The notes beneath the pieces are model-generated. The model was not told where the DNA came from, made no database searches, and saw only the letters and a list, made by a program, of their open reading frames with translations. Below are positions 1-9,946 of a stretch of 50,772 nt of DNA, piece after piece; the first letter of the stretch is position 1; the number at the start of each line of letters is the position of its first letter. This DNA is from an uncultured Ruminococcus sp. (GTDB lineage Bacteria; Bacillota; Clostridia; Oscillospirales; Ruminococcaceae), in contig CAMKMD010000024.1 in the NCBI GenBank assembly GCA_946413815.1, forward strand, positions 1 to 50,772, written 5' to 3'. The translations under genes and the position numbers were made by a program.

Positions 1-50
1 AGGCTCTGCCTCTGGACTCCGCTAAAGGGCCGAAGGCCCTTTAGAATCCC
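1..50 (-). repeat. Intergenic hairpin repeat, copy 1 (truncated by window edge)
   Basis: Read on the minus strand this matches the start of the repeat at 31850: GGATTCTAAAGGG, a hairpin, CCCTTTAGCGGAGTCC, then AGAGGC. The stem loop pairs CTAAAGGGCC with GGCCCTTTAG. The copy at 31850 has CTAAAGGGGC/GCCCCTTTAG, so loop and stem differ while pairing is kept. The rest lies outside the window. Confidence 0.7.
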
Positions 51-91
51 AACCGTTTGGTTTTATCGGTGAAACTACCTTTTTTGAAAAG

Positions 92-120
92 ATTAAGAGG
101 CTGCCGGAGCAGCCTCTTTC
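92..120 (-). terminator. Intrinsic terminator of the pectinase gene
   Basis: Ten-base-pair stem AAGAGGCTGC/GCAGCCTCTT with a CGGA loop, just after the stop codon at 130; on the minus strand it runs into a moderately T-rich tract. Confidence 0.75.
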
Positions 121-129
121 AGAACATAT

Positions 130-3100
130 TTACTTGCCGAGGGGGAGATCCGAGGTCTTTACGATGCCTGCATCCACCTGCTGGATAACCATGGCGTCAG
201 TACCTGTGATGCCGACTGTGCCGTCGATATCGGCGTTGATGTAGCCTTCATCATCGAGGGGGTACTTGGTCTTGTTTGCGACGTACTGGAGAACTGCTAC
301 CGCATCTGCAACATTTACGCTGCCGTCACAGTTGGCGTCTCCGTATACGGGAGCCTTTGTCTCAGGCTCTGTGGGAGGAAGTGTGGGAGGATCCGTAGGC
401 GGATCTGTCGGGGGCTCTGTGGGTGCCTGACGTTCTGATACGAATGCCGTATAGTTCATGCAGGCTCCGCTCATGCCGTTTGTGCCGAGGGTGAGTGAAT
501 CTCCGGCATTTACATCCTTTGCGTATACAATGAAGGGCCTTATCTCTTCGCTGTCGTTGACTTCGACTGCTTCATTGAGCCTTGAGAAGCTGCCGAGCCA
601 TGAGGGAGGAGTCTGGACTCTGCTGTCGAGAGCCACATATACCATGATATCCTTTGCAGCTGTGAGGACAGCAAGATCGGAATCGGTGTTCTTGGAGTTG
701 CAGGCTGTGAGGATATGCTCTGCGCCTGTCATATATCCGGGAACGGAGGCTATAACGTGCTCACGGTCGCTGAATGCCTTGTCGCCGGCGGAGAACTGCT
801 CGGCAACGCTCCATGTTGCGCCGTAGCTTGCATCCTTCACATCGAGCTTTGCGATAAGGTCAGTCTTTATGTACATGGGCTCTTCGGGAGGAGTCGAGCC
901 GGATGAAGCGGAGCCTGCGTTATAGGCCTTCTGCTGCATACGTCCGGCATTTGCTGTTACCTCAGCCTTTGCCTGATCGGGAGTCTGGGGAGTATAGCTG
1001 TACATATTGAGATCGAAGTTGTCGTAGCCGTCGCCGCCTGACTTGAGGTTGCCTATCTGTGCGGCTTCATTTCTTGAAGTTACGATCTTGTACGCCAGTC
1101 CGCTGCCCATATTGCAGTTATCGAACTTGTCGTTGTAGGACTTGATGGTGCCCGAGTAGGCATCGCTGCCCATATTGACAGCATCGAGGGGGAGGTTGGT
1201 GCGGTCATAGTAGTTGGCCTCGGAGAATACCTTGGAGTTGTAGGAAGCGCCAATGCCGTACTGCTTGTTGGTGGTGAAGTAGTTGTTGTAGCTGTGGATA
1301 TGTGCATTCCTTGCACGGGGATTACGGGACTCGGTATTGTTGAACCAGTTGTGGTGGTAGGTTATCCAGTCCTGCTCGTGGGAGGTGCCGCCGCCTACGA
1401 GTGAGGTCTTGTGGCAGTCCTTATATACATTATAAGATACAGTTACGTACTCTGACCACTTGATATCCGTTGAGCCGTCGCCGTCAGCCTTGTCGGCATC
1501 GACGATGCCGTTTCCGGCGTAGGCGTTGTAGCCGCTCTCGATGGTGTTGTTATGTATCCACATATGGTAGCACTTGCTGGAGCTGCCGCCTGACATTGAG
1601 ATGCCGTCATCGGGGTACTGGCCGAGCCAGAGGTTCCTTACCTCGCAGGAGGTGGAATGCTTCATGTCGAAGCCCCACTTGCTGAGGTTGGCATTATAGC
1701 CGATACCTTCTACAGTGACGTTCTTTCCGCCGTTCATGTAGAGCATATTGGAGCCGTCATTCTGCTGGCCGTCATTGGGCTTTGCGCCTGAGGGAACATC
1801 GATGGTGCCTATAAGGCGGAAGCATACATCTGAGGGACTGTTGTTGAAGATATTATACAGTCCGGTCTTTCCGCCGTAGCTGATGGTATCCTTGTTGGAG
1901 TTGGTGACGTAGATAACTGTCACGCCTGATTTGAGGGTGCCGTCATTGTTGTATGCGCCGACGCCTTCATTGGTGTTGTAGTGGGCATAGCCGCTGCGGT
2001 CGTATGCCATGGTCTTTATATCGCAGGAAGCGCTGCCGGCAGAGCCTGTCACAGTGACAGTATACTCGGTATTGCCCTTCAGACCGGGGATATCCACACG
2101 GCTGCCGCGGATAAGCTCTGCATCAGCCTTTGCTGAGGATGAAGCGCCTTTCTCTGCGTAGGTGACTGTTATGTTATTGCCGAGCTTTGAGCTGTCCCAC
2201 TCAACGAATGCCGTCTCGAACCAGCCGCCGCAGAGCTTTATCGCATCGGAAACAGACTGTCCGGGCTGTCCCTGCTCTCCGGGCTGCTGTCCGGGCTGCT
2301 GACTGCCCTGCTGTCCGTCGCCGTTTATAAAGGCGGGGGTCCAGTTGTTCATATAGCTCTTGATATTGATGCCGGAAGCATCATTTGCGGAGATAACGTG
2401 TCCCTTTCTTCTTGAGAGGTTCACTCCGCTGCCGTCTGCCAGCTTTGTGCCGTACTCCTTGAAGCCGGCTACATTCTCAGGCTGCACGCCGCTCATGGAG
2501 TACCAGCCCTCATCGTTTATCATGTTGCCGTTCTGGAGGGTGGTATTGAGGAAGAGCACCTGTGCGTCCTCTCTCCAGGGTCTGCCGAGGTAGCCCTTGG
2601 TGACTGTCAGCTGAGAGTTGGCTGTTACCTTGCAGTTGTTGAAGAGGTAGCCGGTGTAGGGGCTGCCCTGACTTCTTGCAGCTGTGATGTAGCCGCCTGT
2701 GGAACCGCTGCTGTAGCCCTTCCAGCGGAGCTCGCAGGAATCGAATACCGCATTGCTGCCGCCGAAGATATAGTCAGTCTGTCCCTCGATGAGGCAGTTC
2801 CTGTAGTACTGGGGCGAGCCGCCTGTATAGAGGGTATCCTGACTGGAGAGGAACTTGCAGTTAAGGAACTCGCAGTAGCCTGTATCAGCTGAGAGGGCAG
2901 CTGCACGCTCAGTATATGCCTTGGACTGAACGTCAACGCCGCTGTAGCGCTGTACTGTGAGGGTCTCGTTGGTGCACTCGACACCGTCTGCTATCTCCTC
3001 CTGTGTGAGGTAGCGGTTGAAGGAATTCTCAAAGGTGATGTTCTGCGCACGGAAGTAGGTAGCCTTCGGCCAGAGCTGTACAGTTGCGCCCCAGCGGTAG

Positions 3101-3519
3101 TTGGCAACGTTCTTGCCGGACTTTGAGGCTGCACGGCCTGCGTCGTAGTAGCCCTTGTCGTTTGCGCTGTAGTACTTGTAGCCTATACCATAGTACCAGG
3201 TGAGCACGACCTCGCCCTTGGAAGGTTCATCATTGGTGAAAGTGATGTAGGGCGTCTGTACCACTACCTGCTGACGGTAGGTGCCGGGAGCGATGTGGAT
3301 GGTGACACGGTCGTTTTCGGATGAGGGGTTGAGCGAAGCCGCTCTGTTCACTGCCTCCTGGACGGTCGAGAAGTTGTTGGCTCTGCCTGAGTAGCCGACA
3401 TAGAGGTCGGTGCCTGCCGCATAGGCTGTGTGCTGAGGGAACACCAGCATTGCGGTGAGAAACATACACAGTGCAGAGATCACAGCAAGAGCGTCCAGCG
3501 TGATCTTTCTGACTTTCAT
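130..3519 (-). CDS. Secreted pectinesterase / pectate lyase / dockerin multidomain enzyme
   Basis: Predicted extracellular pectin-degrading enzyme of 1129 residues: the esterase removes methyl groups from pectin and the lyase cleaves the resulting polygalacturonate. An N-terminal signal peptide is followed by a CE8 pectinesterase domain (about 35-390) with QDTLY, GQTDYIFGG (nucleophile Asp) and LGRPWRED motifs. After a Gln/Pro/Gly linker and a short Fn3-like stretch comes a PL1-type pectate lyase (about 530-830; NPRARNAHIHSYNNY region). Then follow a beta-sandwich-like module I cannot name, a Pro/Thr linker and a C-terminal type I dockerin with two Ca-binding repeats, so it should attach to a scaffoldin. 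The start at 3519 is chosen because GGAG lies 7-8 nt upstream; the ATG at 3537 contains that ribosome site. Monocistronic, with its own promoter and terminator. Confidence 0.93.
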   Translation of the reverse strand: MKVRKITLDALAVISALCMFLTAMLVFPQHTAYAAGTDLYVGYSGRANNFSTVQEAVNRAASLNPSSENDRVTIHIAPGTYRQQVVVQTPYITFTNDEPSKGEVVLTWYYGIGYKYYSANDKGYYDAGRAASKSGKNVANYRWGATVQLWPKATYFRAQNITFENSFNRYLTQEEIADGVECTNETLTVQRYSGVDVQSKAYTERAAALSADTGYCEFLNCKFLSSQDTLYTGGSPQYYRNCLIEGQTDYIFGGSNAVFDSCELRWKGYSSGSTGGYITAARSQGSPYTGYLFNNCKVTANSQLTVTKGYLGRPWREDAQVLFLNTTLQNGNMINDEGWYSMSGVQPENVAGFKEYGTKLADGSGVNLSRRKGHVISANDASGINIKSYMNNWTPAFINGDGQQGSQQPGQQPGEQGQPGQSVSDAIKLCGGWFETAFVEWDSSKLGNNITVTYAEKGASSSAKADAELIRGSRVDIPGLKGNTEYTVTVTGSAGSASCDIKTMAYDRSGYAHYNTNEGVGAYNNDGTLKSGVTVIYVTNSNKDTISYGGKTGLYNIFNNSPSDVCFRLIGTIDVPSGAKPNDGQQNDGSNMLYMNGGKNVTVEGIGYNANLSKWGFDMKHSTSCEVRNLWLGQYPDDGISMSGGSSSKCYHMWIHNNTIESGYNAYAGNGIVDADKADGDGSTDIKWSEYVTVSYNVYKDCHKTSLVGGGTSHEQDWITYHHNWFNNTESRNPRARNAHIHSYNNYFTTNKQYGIGASYNSKVFSEANYYDRTNLPLDAVNMGSDAYSGTIKSYNDKFDNCNMGSGLAYKIVTSRNEAAQIGNLKSGGDGYDNFDLNMYSYTPQTPDQAKAEVTANAGRMQQKAYNAGSASSGSTPPEEPMYIKTDLIAKLDVKDASYGATWSVAEQFSAGDKAFSDREHVIASVPGYMTGAEHILTACNSKNTDSDLAVLTAAKDIMVYVALDSRVQTPPSWLGSFSRLNEAVEVNDSEEIRPFIVYAKDVNAGDSLTLGTNGMSGACMNYTAFVSERQAPTEPPTDPPTDPPTLPPTEPETKAPVYGDANCDGSVNVADAVAVLQYVANKTKYPLDDEGYINADIDGTVGITGTDAMVIQQVDAGIVKTSDLPLGK

Positions 3520-3640
3520 AATAAAACTCCTTTGCATATTAAATTATAATTTGCCTATGAGATATTCCGGCCGGCAGAGGGGGCCTTCCGGAAGAAGAGA
3601 GATGTTACTTTCCTCCTTTCGTGAATGTATTCTTAGGATA

Positions 3641-3669
3641 ATTATACCACAATATACACAAAAAGTAAA
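3641..3669 (-). promoter_or_regulatory. Sigma-A promoter of the pectinase gene
   Basis: On the minus strand, TTTACT (3664-3669), 17 nt, TATAAT (3641-3646), with TGTG before the -10. The leader is about 110 nt and holds an AAGGAGG near 3616 that is not followed by a standard start codon, plus a TTCCGG/CCGGAA hairpin. Confidence 0.7.
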
Positions 3670-3740
3670 CATTTGCAGGAATATTTTAATTTCTTTGTTG
3701 ATTAACTACAAACTTAAGATTTAAGGATAGTGATAAATCA

Positions 3741-3773
3741 ATAAAAAAACCGCCCGGAACGTGTCCGGGCGGT
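3741..3773 (-). terminator. Intrinsic terminator of the DUF2079 gene
   Basis: Ten-base-pair stem ACCGCCCGGA/TCCGGGCGGT, loop ACGTG; on the minus strand followed by a run of seven T. It lies 15 nt after the stop at 3788. Confidence 0.9.
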
Positions 3774-3787
3774 CTGTGAGCATTGTA

Positions 3788-5968
3788 TCAGTGTTTTATT
3801 GAAGAATAGTATTCCGGAGTCATGTAGATGATGGCACGTCCGGGGATCTGATCGAATACCACGTAGTCAGCCTCCATGAAAGGTCTGTATGCATCATAGG
3901 TGCTGTTCATGTTGAATACGTAGCAGTCGTACTTCTCGCGGTTTGCGAGGTAGCCTTCCTGAGTTCTTACGTCGTCGATGTGGAGGTTGTATACCTCGTC
4001 ACGCTCGGCGATATGGGGAACGAGGTTGTGCTCAGCGGCAACTCTTGCATCGGCAGGTATCCTGTCGAGCATCTCCTCCATGTCCTCGTAATATGACTGA
4101 TTGTTCCTGTAGGTGGTGATATAGCCGATGTGGTTGGAGAACAGGGTGAATGACATTATCATTGAAGCTGAACCGATGGCCACGGGGAAGAGACGTCTCT
4201 TGTCGGGGTCCATATCATCGATGTTGAGAACACACATATAAAGAAGCAGGCAGCTCGGTCCGAAGATGTACTGGAAGCCGATATCTGCGGCATAGCCGTA
4301 GCCTGTACCGATAACGAGGTTCATGATGACGAAGGGAAGCATGAGCCAGAAACGGTATATCTTCCTTGTGAAGAAGGGAACGAAGATGAGGGGCAGCATG
4401 ACCTGAAGGAAGAATGTGAGAGTATCCTTGTGGTTGAGATTGCCGCCGTCAATGGAAGCCTTGTGGGTGATGAAGGTGCTGAAGAAGTAGGCGGGGTCCA
4501 TGAGGGTATTCTTGGCTACCTCTCCGAGACCTCCCTGATAGTCTATCATCAGGAGACCGAAACGGCTTGAAGTCATCATCTGACCGTCGCCGTGCTTGAT
4601 GAGCCAGTTGGTGATGAAGAGCATATATCCGAGGCTGATAACGGAGATGATGATGCCGTGCCAGCGCTTGCGGTCGCCCTTGTTGGCGAAGAAGTAGAAC
4701 AGCATTATGCAGACCACGTAGAGCGGTGCATCCTCCTTGACGATGCAGACAAGTGCCGACATCAGGTATGTCATGATGACCTTTCTGCCGTCGACTGCCC
4801 AGAGCAGCCACATCAGCAGGGTGGGGAGGAAGGCGTTCTCGTGGAATTCATAGTAGCAGGGGCCGATAAGTCCGGGGCAGAAGCAGTAGCCGAGGCAGAT
4901 GAAGAGGAGCGCAAGGCCGTGGAGCTTGTGTCTGCGTGCTATGAGGAAGAGGGGGATGATACCGCCCATTGAGAGTACAGCCTGTGCGATGAGGAGGGTG
5001 TCCTCCTTAGGGAACAGCTTGTAGAAGGGGACGAGTATATAATAAATGTATGAGGAGTGTATCAGGAAGTGTGAGAGGAACTTGTCTCTCTCGCAGGATG
5101 TCACTGCTGTGAGGTCGGTAGAGAGGGAATGGAACATCTGGACGAAGATACCGAAATCGAAGCAGGAGGAGCAGAAGGTCTTGTGGCGGAGCACTGTGGT
5201 GTAGGCAACGAACCAGCCAACAAGCACTGTCGCAGCAATGGCGATGATGAAGCTGAACCAGTCGGGGAGCCTTCGTTTGATGCTCCTGTCATGCAGCTTG
5301 TCCGCACAGTAGACGATGAAAACGCAGGAGATGCCGATAACGCTGATTCCGAGTGCGGAATCCACGGTCCTCCATACCGTCTCTATGGCGAAGAAGAGTA
5401 CCGAGCCTATGCCGAGGGCCTGGTCGGTGATCTTTGCCTTTTTCGGGAGAACGCAGTACAGCACGGTGAGCAGCATGAAGACAACAGCGATAAAGAGGAA
5501 GGTGGTCCTGCCCTCTATCTTGTCGACGTATTCTCTCCAGTTGTATACGGAGCTGATGTTGTATTCCTTGCGCACCGAATGGAGGTTATAGCCGGATATC
5601 AGGAAGAAAGCGGCTATGAACCTGGGAAGGAAGAGGTCGGGGATACCGAAGATGCCGAAGAACTTTGATATCTTTTCAGCGGCAGCCTTTATCCCGCCGG
5701 TCTTCTTCTCGGGCAGTACGGGCAGTGCCTCAAGGCCGCCCTCCTCTTCGGCTGCTTCGCCGATGTCGGGCATCATGGAGTTTCCGGTGCCTGCGATTTT
5801 TTCCTCTGCCTCAGCCTGCACTGCCTCAGCTGCCTCCTGCGCAGCCTCTTCCAGTTCAGACTTTACTGCTTCAGGGACTGTCTCATCTGAAACGGCCTCA
5901 GTATCCGCAGCGGCGGTCTCTGTATCTTTTACGCTGTCAGTTTCGGCAGCGCTCTTGTTTTTGCTCAT
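3788..5968 (-). CDS. DUF2079 family polytopic membrane protein
   Basis: 726 residues. The first ~100 are acidic and Ala/Glu-rich with no membrane segment. The remainder has about ten or more hydrophobic helices and matches the DUF2079 family: an FDFGIFVQMFHSL segment in the first large loop, YYEFHENAF, and an FGPSCLLLY region near the end. DUF2079 proteins resemble GT-C glycosyltransferases in topology, but I know of no proven reaction. The C-terminal ~90 residues lie outside the membrane (AEHNLVPHIAERDEVYNL). GGAGG precedes the ATG. The gene is monocistronic with strong promoter and terminator. The acidic N-terminal extension is unusual for the family; its role is unknown. Confidence 0.85.
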   Translation of the reverse strand: MSKNKSAAETDSVKDTETAAADTEAVSDETVPEAVKSELEEAAQEAAEAVQAEAEEKIAGTGNSMMPDIGEAAEEEGGLEALPVLPEKKTGGIKAAAEKISKFFGIFGIPDLFLPRFIAAFFLISGYNLHSVRKEYNISSVYNWREYVDKIEGRTTFLFIAVVFMLLTVLYCVLPKKAKITDQALGIGSVLFFAIETVWRTVDSALGISVIGISCVFIVYCADKLHDRSIKRRLPDWFSFIIAIAATVLVGWFVAYTTVLRHKTFCSSCFDFGIFVQMFHSLSTDLTAVTSCERDKFLSHFLIHSSYIYYILVPFYKLFPKEDTLLIAQAVLSMGGIIPLFLIARRHKLHGLALLFICLGYCFCPGLIGPCYYEFHENAFLPTLLMWLLWAVDGRKVIMTYLMSALVCIVKEDAPLYVVCIMLFYFFANKGDRKRWHGIIISVISLGYMLFITNWLIKHGDGQMMTSSRFGLLMIDYQGGLGEVAKNTLMDPAYFFSTFITHKASIDGGNLNHKDTLTFFLQVMLPLIFVPFFTRKIYRFWLMLPFVIMNLVIGTGYGYAADIGFQYIFGPSCLLLYMCVLNIDDMDPDKRRLFPVAIGSASMIMSFTLFSNHIGYITTYRNNQSYYEDMEEMLDRIPADARVAAEHNLVPHIAERDEVYNLHIDDVRTQEGYLANREKYDCYVFNMNSTYDAYRPFMEADYVVFDQIPGRAIIYMTPEYYSSIKH

Positions 5969-6028
5969 TTGTGTCTTCCTCCGTTCTCATATCCGACAGC
6001 CGGATATGGTCATTAAAATACATCATAC

Positions 6029-6057
6029 ATTATAACAGATAAGCGGAGTGATGTCAA
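6029..6057 (-). promoter_or_regulatory. Sigma-A promoter of the DUF2079 gene
   Basis: Minus strand: consensus TTGACA (6052-6057), 17 nt, consensus TATAAT (6029-6034). It is divergent from the rplU promoter about 70 nt away. Confidence 0.85.
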
Positions 6058-6124
6058 GGAAAAGAGCTGATGCTGCTCGGAACGGCGGCTCCTTTAAATT
6101 CATGGAAAAATCTGAAAAAAAGCC

Positions 6125-6153
6125 TTGACAAACGTCTGACGTTGTGATAAAAT
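6125..6153 (+). promoter_or_regulatory. Sigma-A promoter of the rplU operon
   Basis: TTGACA (6125-6130), 17 nt, TAAAAT (6148-6153) with TGTG before the -10. Transcription should start near 6160, leaving a leader of about 80 nt. Confidence 0.85.
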
Positions 6154-6159
6154 ATTATT

Positions 6160-6240
6160 GCCGCTTGTAAACAGGCTTTAAAGTTATGCCTTCATGACGC
6201 CTGTAACAGCGAGTTTATAGAAAAGGCAGGTGCCGCAAAA
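6160..6240 (+). promoter_or_regulatory. Probable L21 (rplU) leader, autoregulatory mRNA structure
   Basis: The ~80 nt leader before rplU has two pairings: ACAGGC (6171-6176) with GCCTGT (6199-6204), and TGCCTT (6187-6192) with AAGGCA (6223-6228). The second covers bases next to the AGGTG ribosome site. The pairings cross, so they form either a pseudoknot or two alternative folds. Firmicutes rplU genes are known to carry an L21 leader in this position; I identify it by position and pairing, not by a model match. Confidence 0.55.
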
Positions 6241-6552
6241 ATGTACGCAGTTATCGAAACCGGCGGAAAGCAGTATCAGGTAAACGAGGGAGATATCATC
6301 TTCATTGAGAAGCTCGCAGCAGAGGCTGAGGAGACTGTAACCTTCGATAAGGTTGTAGCTCTCGGTGCTGACGATGGCCTCAAGATAGGTACACCCTATG
6401 TTGACGGTGCAGCTGTAAAGGCTAAGGTTCTTAAGAACGGCAAGGCTAAGAAGATCACTGTTTTCACTTACAAGCCCAAGAAGGGTGAGAAGAAGAAGCA
6501 GGGTCACAGACAGCCCTACACTCAGGTACAGATCGAAGCTATCAACGCTTGA
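6241..6552 (+). CDS. rplU: 50S ribosomal protein L21
   Basis: 103 residues, full length for bacterial L21, starting [14 protein letters not shown] and ending with the basic [17 protein letters not shown] region that binds 23S rRNA. It is first gene of the conserved Firmicutes cluster rplU-prp-rpmA, here followed by obgE. The initiator ATG follows AGGTG. Codon use is typical of a highly expressed gene. Confidence 0.98.
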   Translation: MYAVIETGGKQYQVNEGDIIFIEKLAAEAEETVTFDKVVALGADDGLKIGTPYVDGAAVKAKVLKNGKAKKITVFTYKPKKGEKKKQGHRQPYTQVQIEAINA

Positions 6553-6554
6553 GC

Positions 6555-6866
6555 ATGATCCGTGCAGAGTTCTTTGAATCAGATGGAAAACTAACTGGCT
6601 TCAGGTTCAGCGGGCATTCGGGCTATGCGGATGCCGGAGAGGATGTCGCCTGTGCGGCTGTCTCATCGGCGGTACAGCTCACTGTCAATCTGCTGGATGC
6701 ACTGGGGTTCGCACCCGATGTAAAAGTCGGGGACAATGTGATACGCTGTAAGGTCACAAGGCCGGACAGCGCCTCGGATGTCATCCTGACGCAGCTGAAG
6801 CTGCACTTTGAAGCTGTTCTGGAAGAATTTCCGGAAACGATCAATATCACTATTTCGGAGGTGTAA
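6555..6866 (+). CDS. prp: Ribosomal-processing cysteine protease Prp
   Basis: 103 residues. Prp removes the N-terminal extension of L27 before ribosome assembly. The family His and Cys are visible in [21 protein letters not shown] (G-H near residue 20, C near residue 34). It lies between rplU and rpmA, the usual order in Firmicutes whose L27 carries the extension. The ATG at 6555 follows the rplU stop by two nt and has no clear ribosome site, so translation is probably coupled; a TTG at 6549 overlapping the rplU stop is an alternative start. Confidence 0.92.
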   Translation: MIRAEFFESDGKLTGFRFSGHSGYADAGEDVACAAVSSAVQLTVNLLDALGFAPDVKVGDNVIRCKVTRPDSASDVILTQLKLHFEAVLEEFPETINITISEV

Positions 6867-6868
6867 TC

Positions 6869-7150
6869 ATGTTTAAGATCAGTATGCAGTTCTTCGCTCA
6901 TAAGAAGGGTGTTGGTTCTACAAAGAACGGCCGTGATTCTGAGGCTAAGAGACTGGGCGTGAAGAGAGCTGACGGTCAGTTCGTTAAGGCCGGCAACATT
7001 CTCGTTCGTCAGAGAGGTACTCATATCCATCCCGGTGAGGGCGTAGGTATCGGTTCTGATGATACATTATTCGCAACAGTAAGCGGCAGAGTAAAGTTTG
7101 AGCGTCTCGGCCGTGACCGTAAGAAGGTTTCTGTTTACACAGAGCAGTAA
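6869..7150 (+). CDS. rpmA: 50S ribosomal protein L27 (with cleavable N-terminal extension)
   Basis: 93 residues. The N-terminus MFKISMQFF precedes [16 protein letters not shown], the conserved mature start. Cleavage after the FF pair by Prp, as known in Staphylococcus aureus, would expose the mature end that reaches the peptidyl transferase centre. GGAGG sits 6 nt before the ATG, and the gene starts 2 nt after the prp stop. An intrinsic terminator follows. Confidence 0.98.
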   Translation: MFKISMQFFAHKKGVGSTKNGRDSEAKRLGVKRADGQFVKAGNILVRQRGTHIHPGEGVGIGSDDTLFATVSGRVKFERLGRDRKKVSVYTEQ

Positions 7151-7171
7151 TCACGGGTTAAGAACAGAAAT

Positions 7172-7203
7172 AAATCCCGAGCATCAGCTTCGGGATTTTT
7201 CTT
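7172..7203 (+). terminator. Intrinsic terminator after rpmA
   Basis: Stem AATCCCGA (7173-7180) with TCGGGATT (7190-7197), then a T tract. It separates the ribosomal genes from obgE, probably with partial read-through because no clear promoter follows. Confidence 0.85.
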
Positions 7204-7206
7204 TAA

Positions 7207-8504
<1,298 letters not shown>

Positions 8505-8505
<1 letters not shown>

Positions 8506-8927
8506 TGGATCATACATATATGGAAAGAAATTACTTGACCGAGCGTGAGGCGAACAGCTACAGCCCCCTTGCGCTGGCTTTCCTCGGCGACAGCGTATAC
8601 GATACGCTGGTGCGTGAGAAGCTGCTCCGTACTGCCAACGTGCAGGTGGGCAAGCTCCATGCTGCCAAAGTAAAGCTGGTGTGCGCTGAATACCAGTCAT
8701 CGGTATATGACCGTGTGGCTGAGGTGCTCAGCGAGAAGGAGCTTGCAGTACTGAAGCGCGGAAGGAATGCAACGGGAAATACCGTCCCGAAGCACGCCGA
8801 TCCGGTGACCTACCGCAGAGCCACAGCCGTTGAGGCGCTGTTCGGATACCTCTTCCTGCTTGGCAGGAACGAGCGTATCATTGAGCTGTTCGGGCTTATC
8901 ATGCAGGATGTCGTTATAGAATTCTGA
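8505..8927 (+). CDS. mrnC: Mini-ribonuclease III
   Basis: 140 residues, a single RNase III catalytic domain without a dsRNA-binding domain. The signature ALAFLGDSVYDTLVREKLL carries the metal-binding Asp, and YRRATAVEALFGYLFL holds the second acidic motif. The known role in Bacillus is 23S rRNA 3'-end maturation, stimulated by L3. Here it is coupled to obgE; in many Firmicutes it sits next to cysS instead. Confidence 0.92.
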
Positions 8928-8955
8928 GCCGCGGATCTTGCGGCAGGAGGTAAAT

Positions 8956-9138
8956 ATGACACGGGATGGAAATTATACGTTCAGAGACCTTATCATTGCT
9001 GCCGGTACAGGATTTGCAGCCGGACTGGTGATAGGCGCAGCGGTCGCAGCTTTCATTGACGACCGCGACGAAAAGTGCAGAGCGCTCAGTAAGCTCGAGC
9101 ATGACTCAGATGAGAATTACTTTTATTCAACTGACTGA
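8956..9138 (+). CDS. Small single-pass membrane protein, hypothetical
   Basis: 60 residues. A short basic/polar N-terminus is followed by one Gly/Ala-rich hydrophobic helix (LIIAAGTGFAAGLVIGAAVAAF, about 14-35) and an acidic tail ending SDENYFYSTD. GGAGG lies 5 nt before the ATG at 8956, which favours this start over the longer frame. The shape is YtxH-like, but there is too little sequence to assign a family. It sits between mrnC and yebC in the same direction. Confidence 0.7.
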   Translation: MTRDGNYTFRDLIIAAGTGFAAGLVIGAAVAAFIDDRDEKCRALSKLEHDSDENYFYSTD

Positions 9139-9162
9139 TACTATGAAAGGGAGTGCTTAAAA

Positions 9163-9897
9163 ATGTCAGGACATTCAAAATGGAACAATATCAAGCGTAA
9201 GAAGGAAGCCACTGACGCTGCAAAGGGCAAGATCTTCACAAAGATCGGAAGAGAGATCACTGTTGTCGTTCGTGAGGGCGGCCCTGATCCTGCCAATAAT
9301 GCAAAGCTCCGTGATCTTATCGCAAAGGCAAAGGCCAACAACGTGCCTAACGACAATATCGACAGAGTTATCAAGAAGGCAGCAGGCGGCGAGGACAAGA
9401 ACAACTATGAGAATATCACTTACGAGGGATACGGCCCCAACGGCGTTGCAGTCATCGTAGAGTGCCTTACCGATAACAGAAACCGTACAGCAGGTGATGT
9501 GCGCCACTACTTCGACAAGTTTGGCGGCAACCTGGGTACAGTTGGCTGTGTATCCTTCATGTTCAGCACAAAGGGTATCATCGTGCTTGAGAATACAGGC
9601 CTTGACGAGGATACAGTCATGGAGGATGTATTCGAGTGCGGCGGTGATGATTTCGATATCAATGAGGAGACAGTAGAGATCGAGTGTGCTCCCGAGAACG
9701 TAAGCGCTGTACGTGAGGCTCTTGCTGCAAAGGGATATACCATCGTATCCGCAGAGGCTGAGAAGGTGCCTGCAAACTACACCACTCTCACTGATGAGGA
9801 TCAGATCAAGAAGATGAATCTCCTTCTTGAGCACCTCGAGGATAACGATGACGTTCAGAACGTATACCACAACTGGGATATGCCTGAAGAGGAATAA
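9163..9897 (+). CDS. yebC: YebC/PmpR family regulatory protein
   Basis: 244 residues, standard length. It starts MSGHSKWNNIKRKKEATDAAKGKIFTK, the family signature, and shows the three-domain pattern with NDNIDRVIKKA and YEGYGPNGVAVIVE. YebC proteins were long called transcription regulators; more recent work on relatives points to helping ribosomes through proline stretches. That role would suit a genome encoding proline-rich exported proteins, but the link is inference. GGGAG precedes the start and a GC-rich terminator follows. Confidence 0.95.
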   Translation: MSGHSKWNNIKRKKEATDAAKGKIFTKIGREITVVVREGGPDPANNAKLRDLIAKAKANNVPNDNIDRVIKKAAGGEDKNNYENITYEGYGPNGVAVIVECLTDNRNRTAGDVRHYFDKFGGNLGTVGCVSFMFSTKGIIVLENTGLDEDTVMEDVFECGGDDFDINEETVEIECAPENVSAVREALAAKGYTIVSAEAEKVPANYTTLTDEDQIKKMNLLLEHLEDNDDVQNVYHNWDMPEEE

Positions 9898-9903
9898 TAA
9901 CAC

Positions 9904-9932
9904 GGAGGGGCGGACTGACCGCCCCTTATTTT
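9904..9932 (+). terminator. Intrinsic terminator after yebC
   Basis: Stem GGGGCGG/CCGCCCC (9907-9913 with 9919-9925), loop ACTGA, then TTATTTT. Confidence 0.85.
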
Positions 9933-9946
9933 CAGGAGGAAGAGCT

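Noticed and set aside
5129..5668. 179-codon plus-strand frame inside the DUF2079 gene
   Set aside because: Antisense to a conserved membrane protein; composition follows from the opposite strand.
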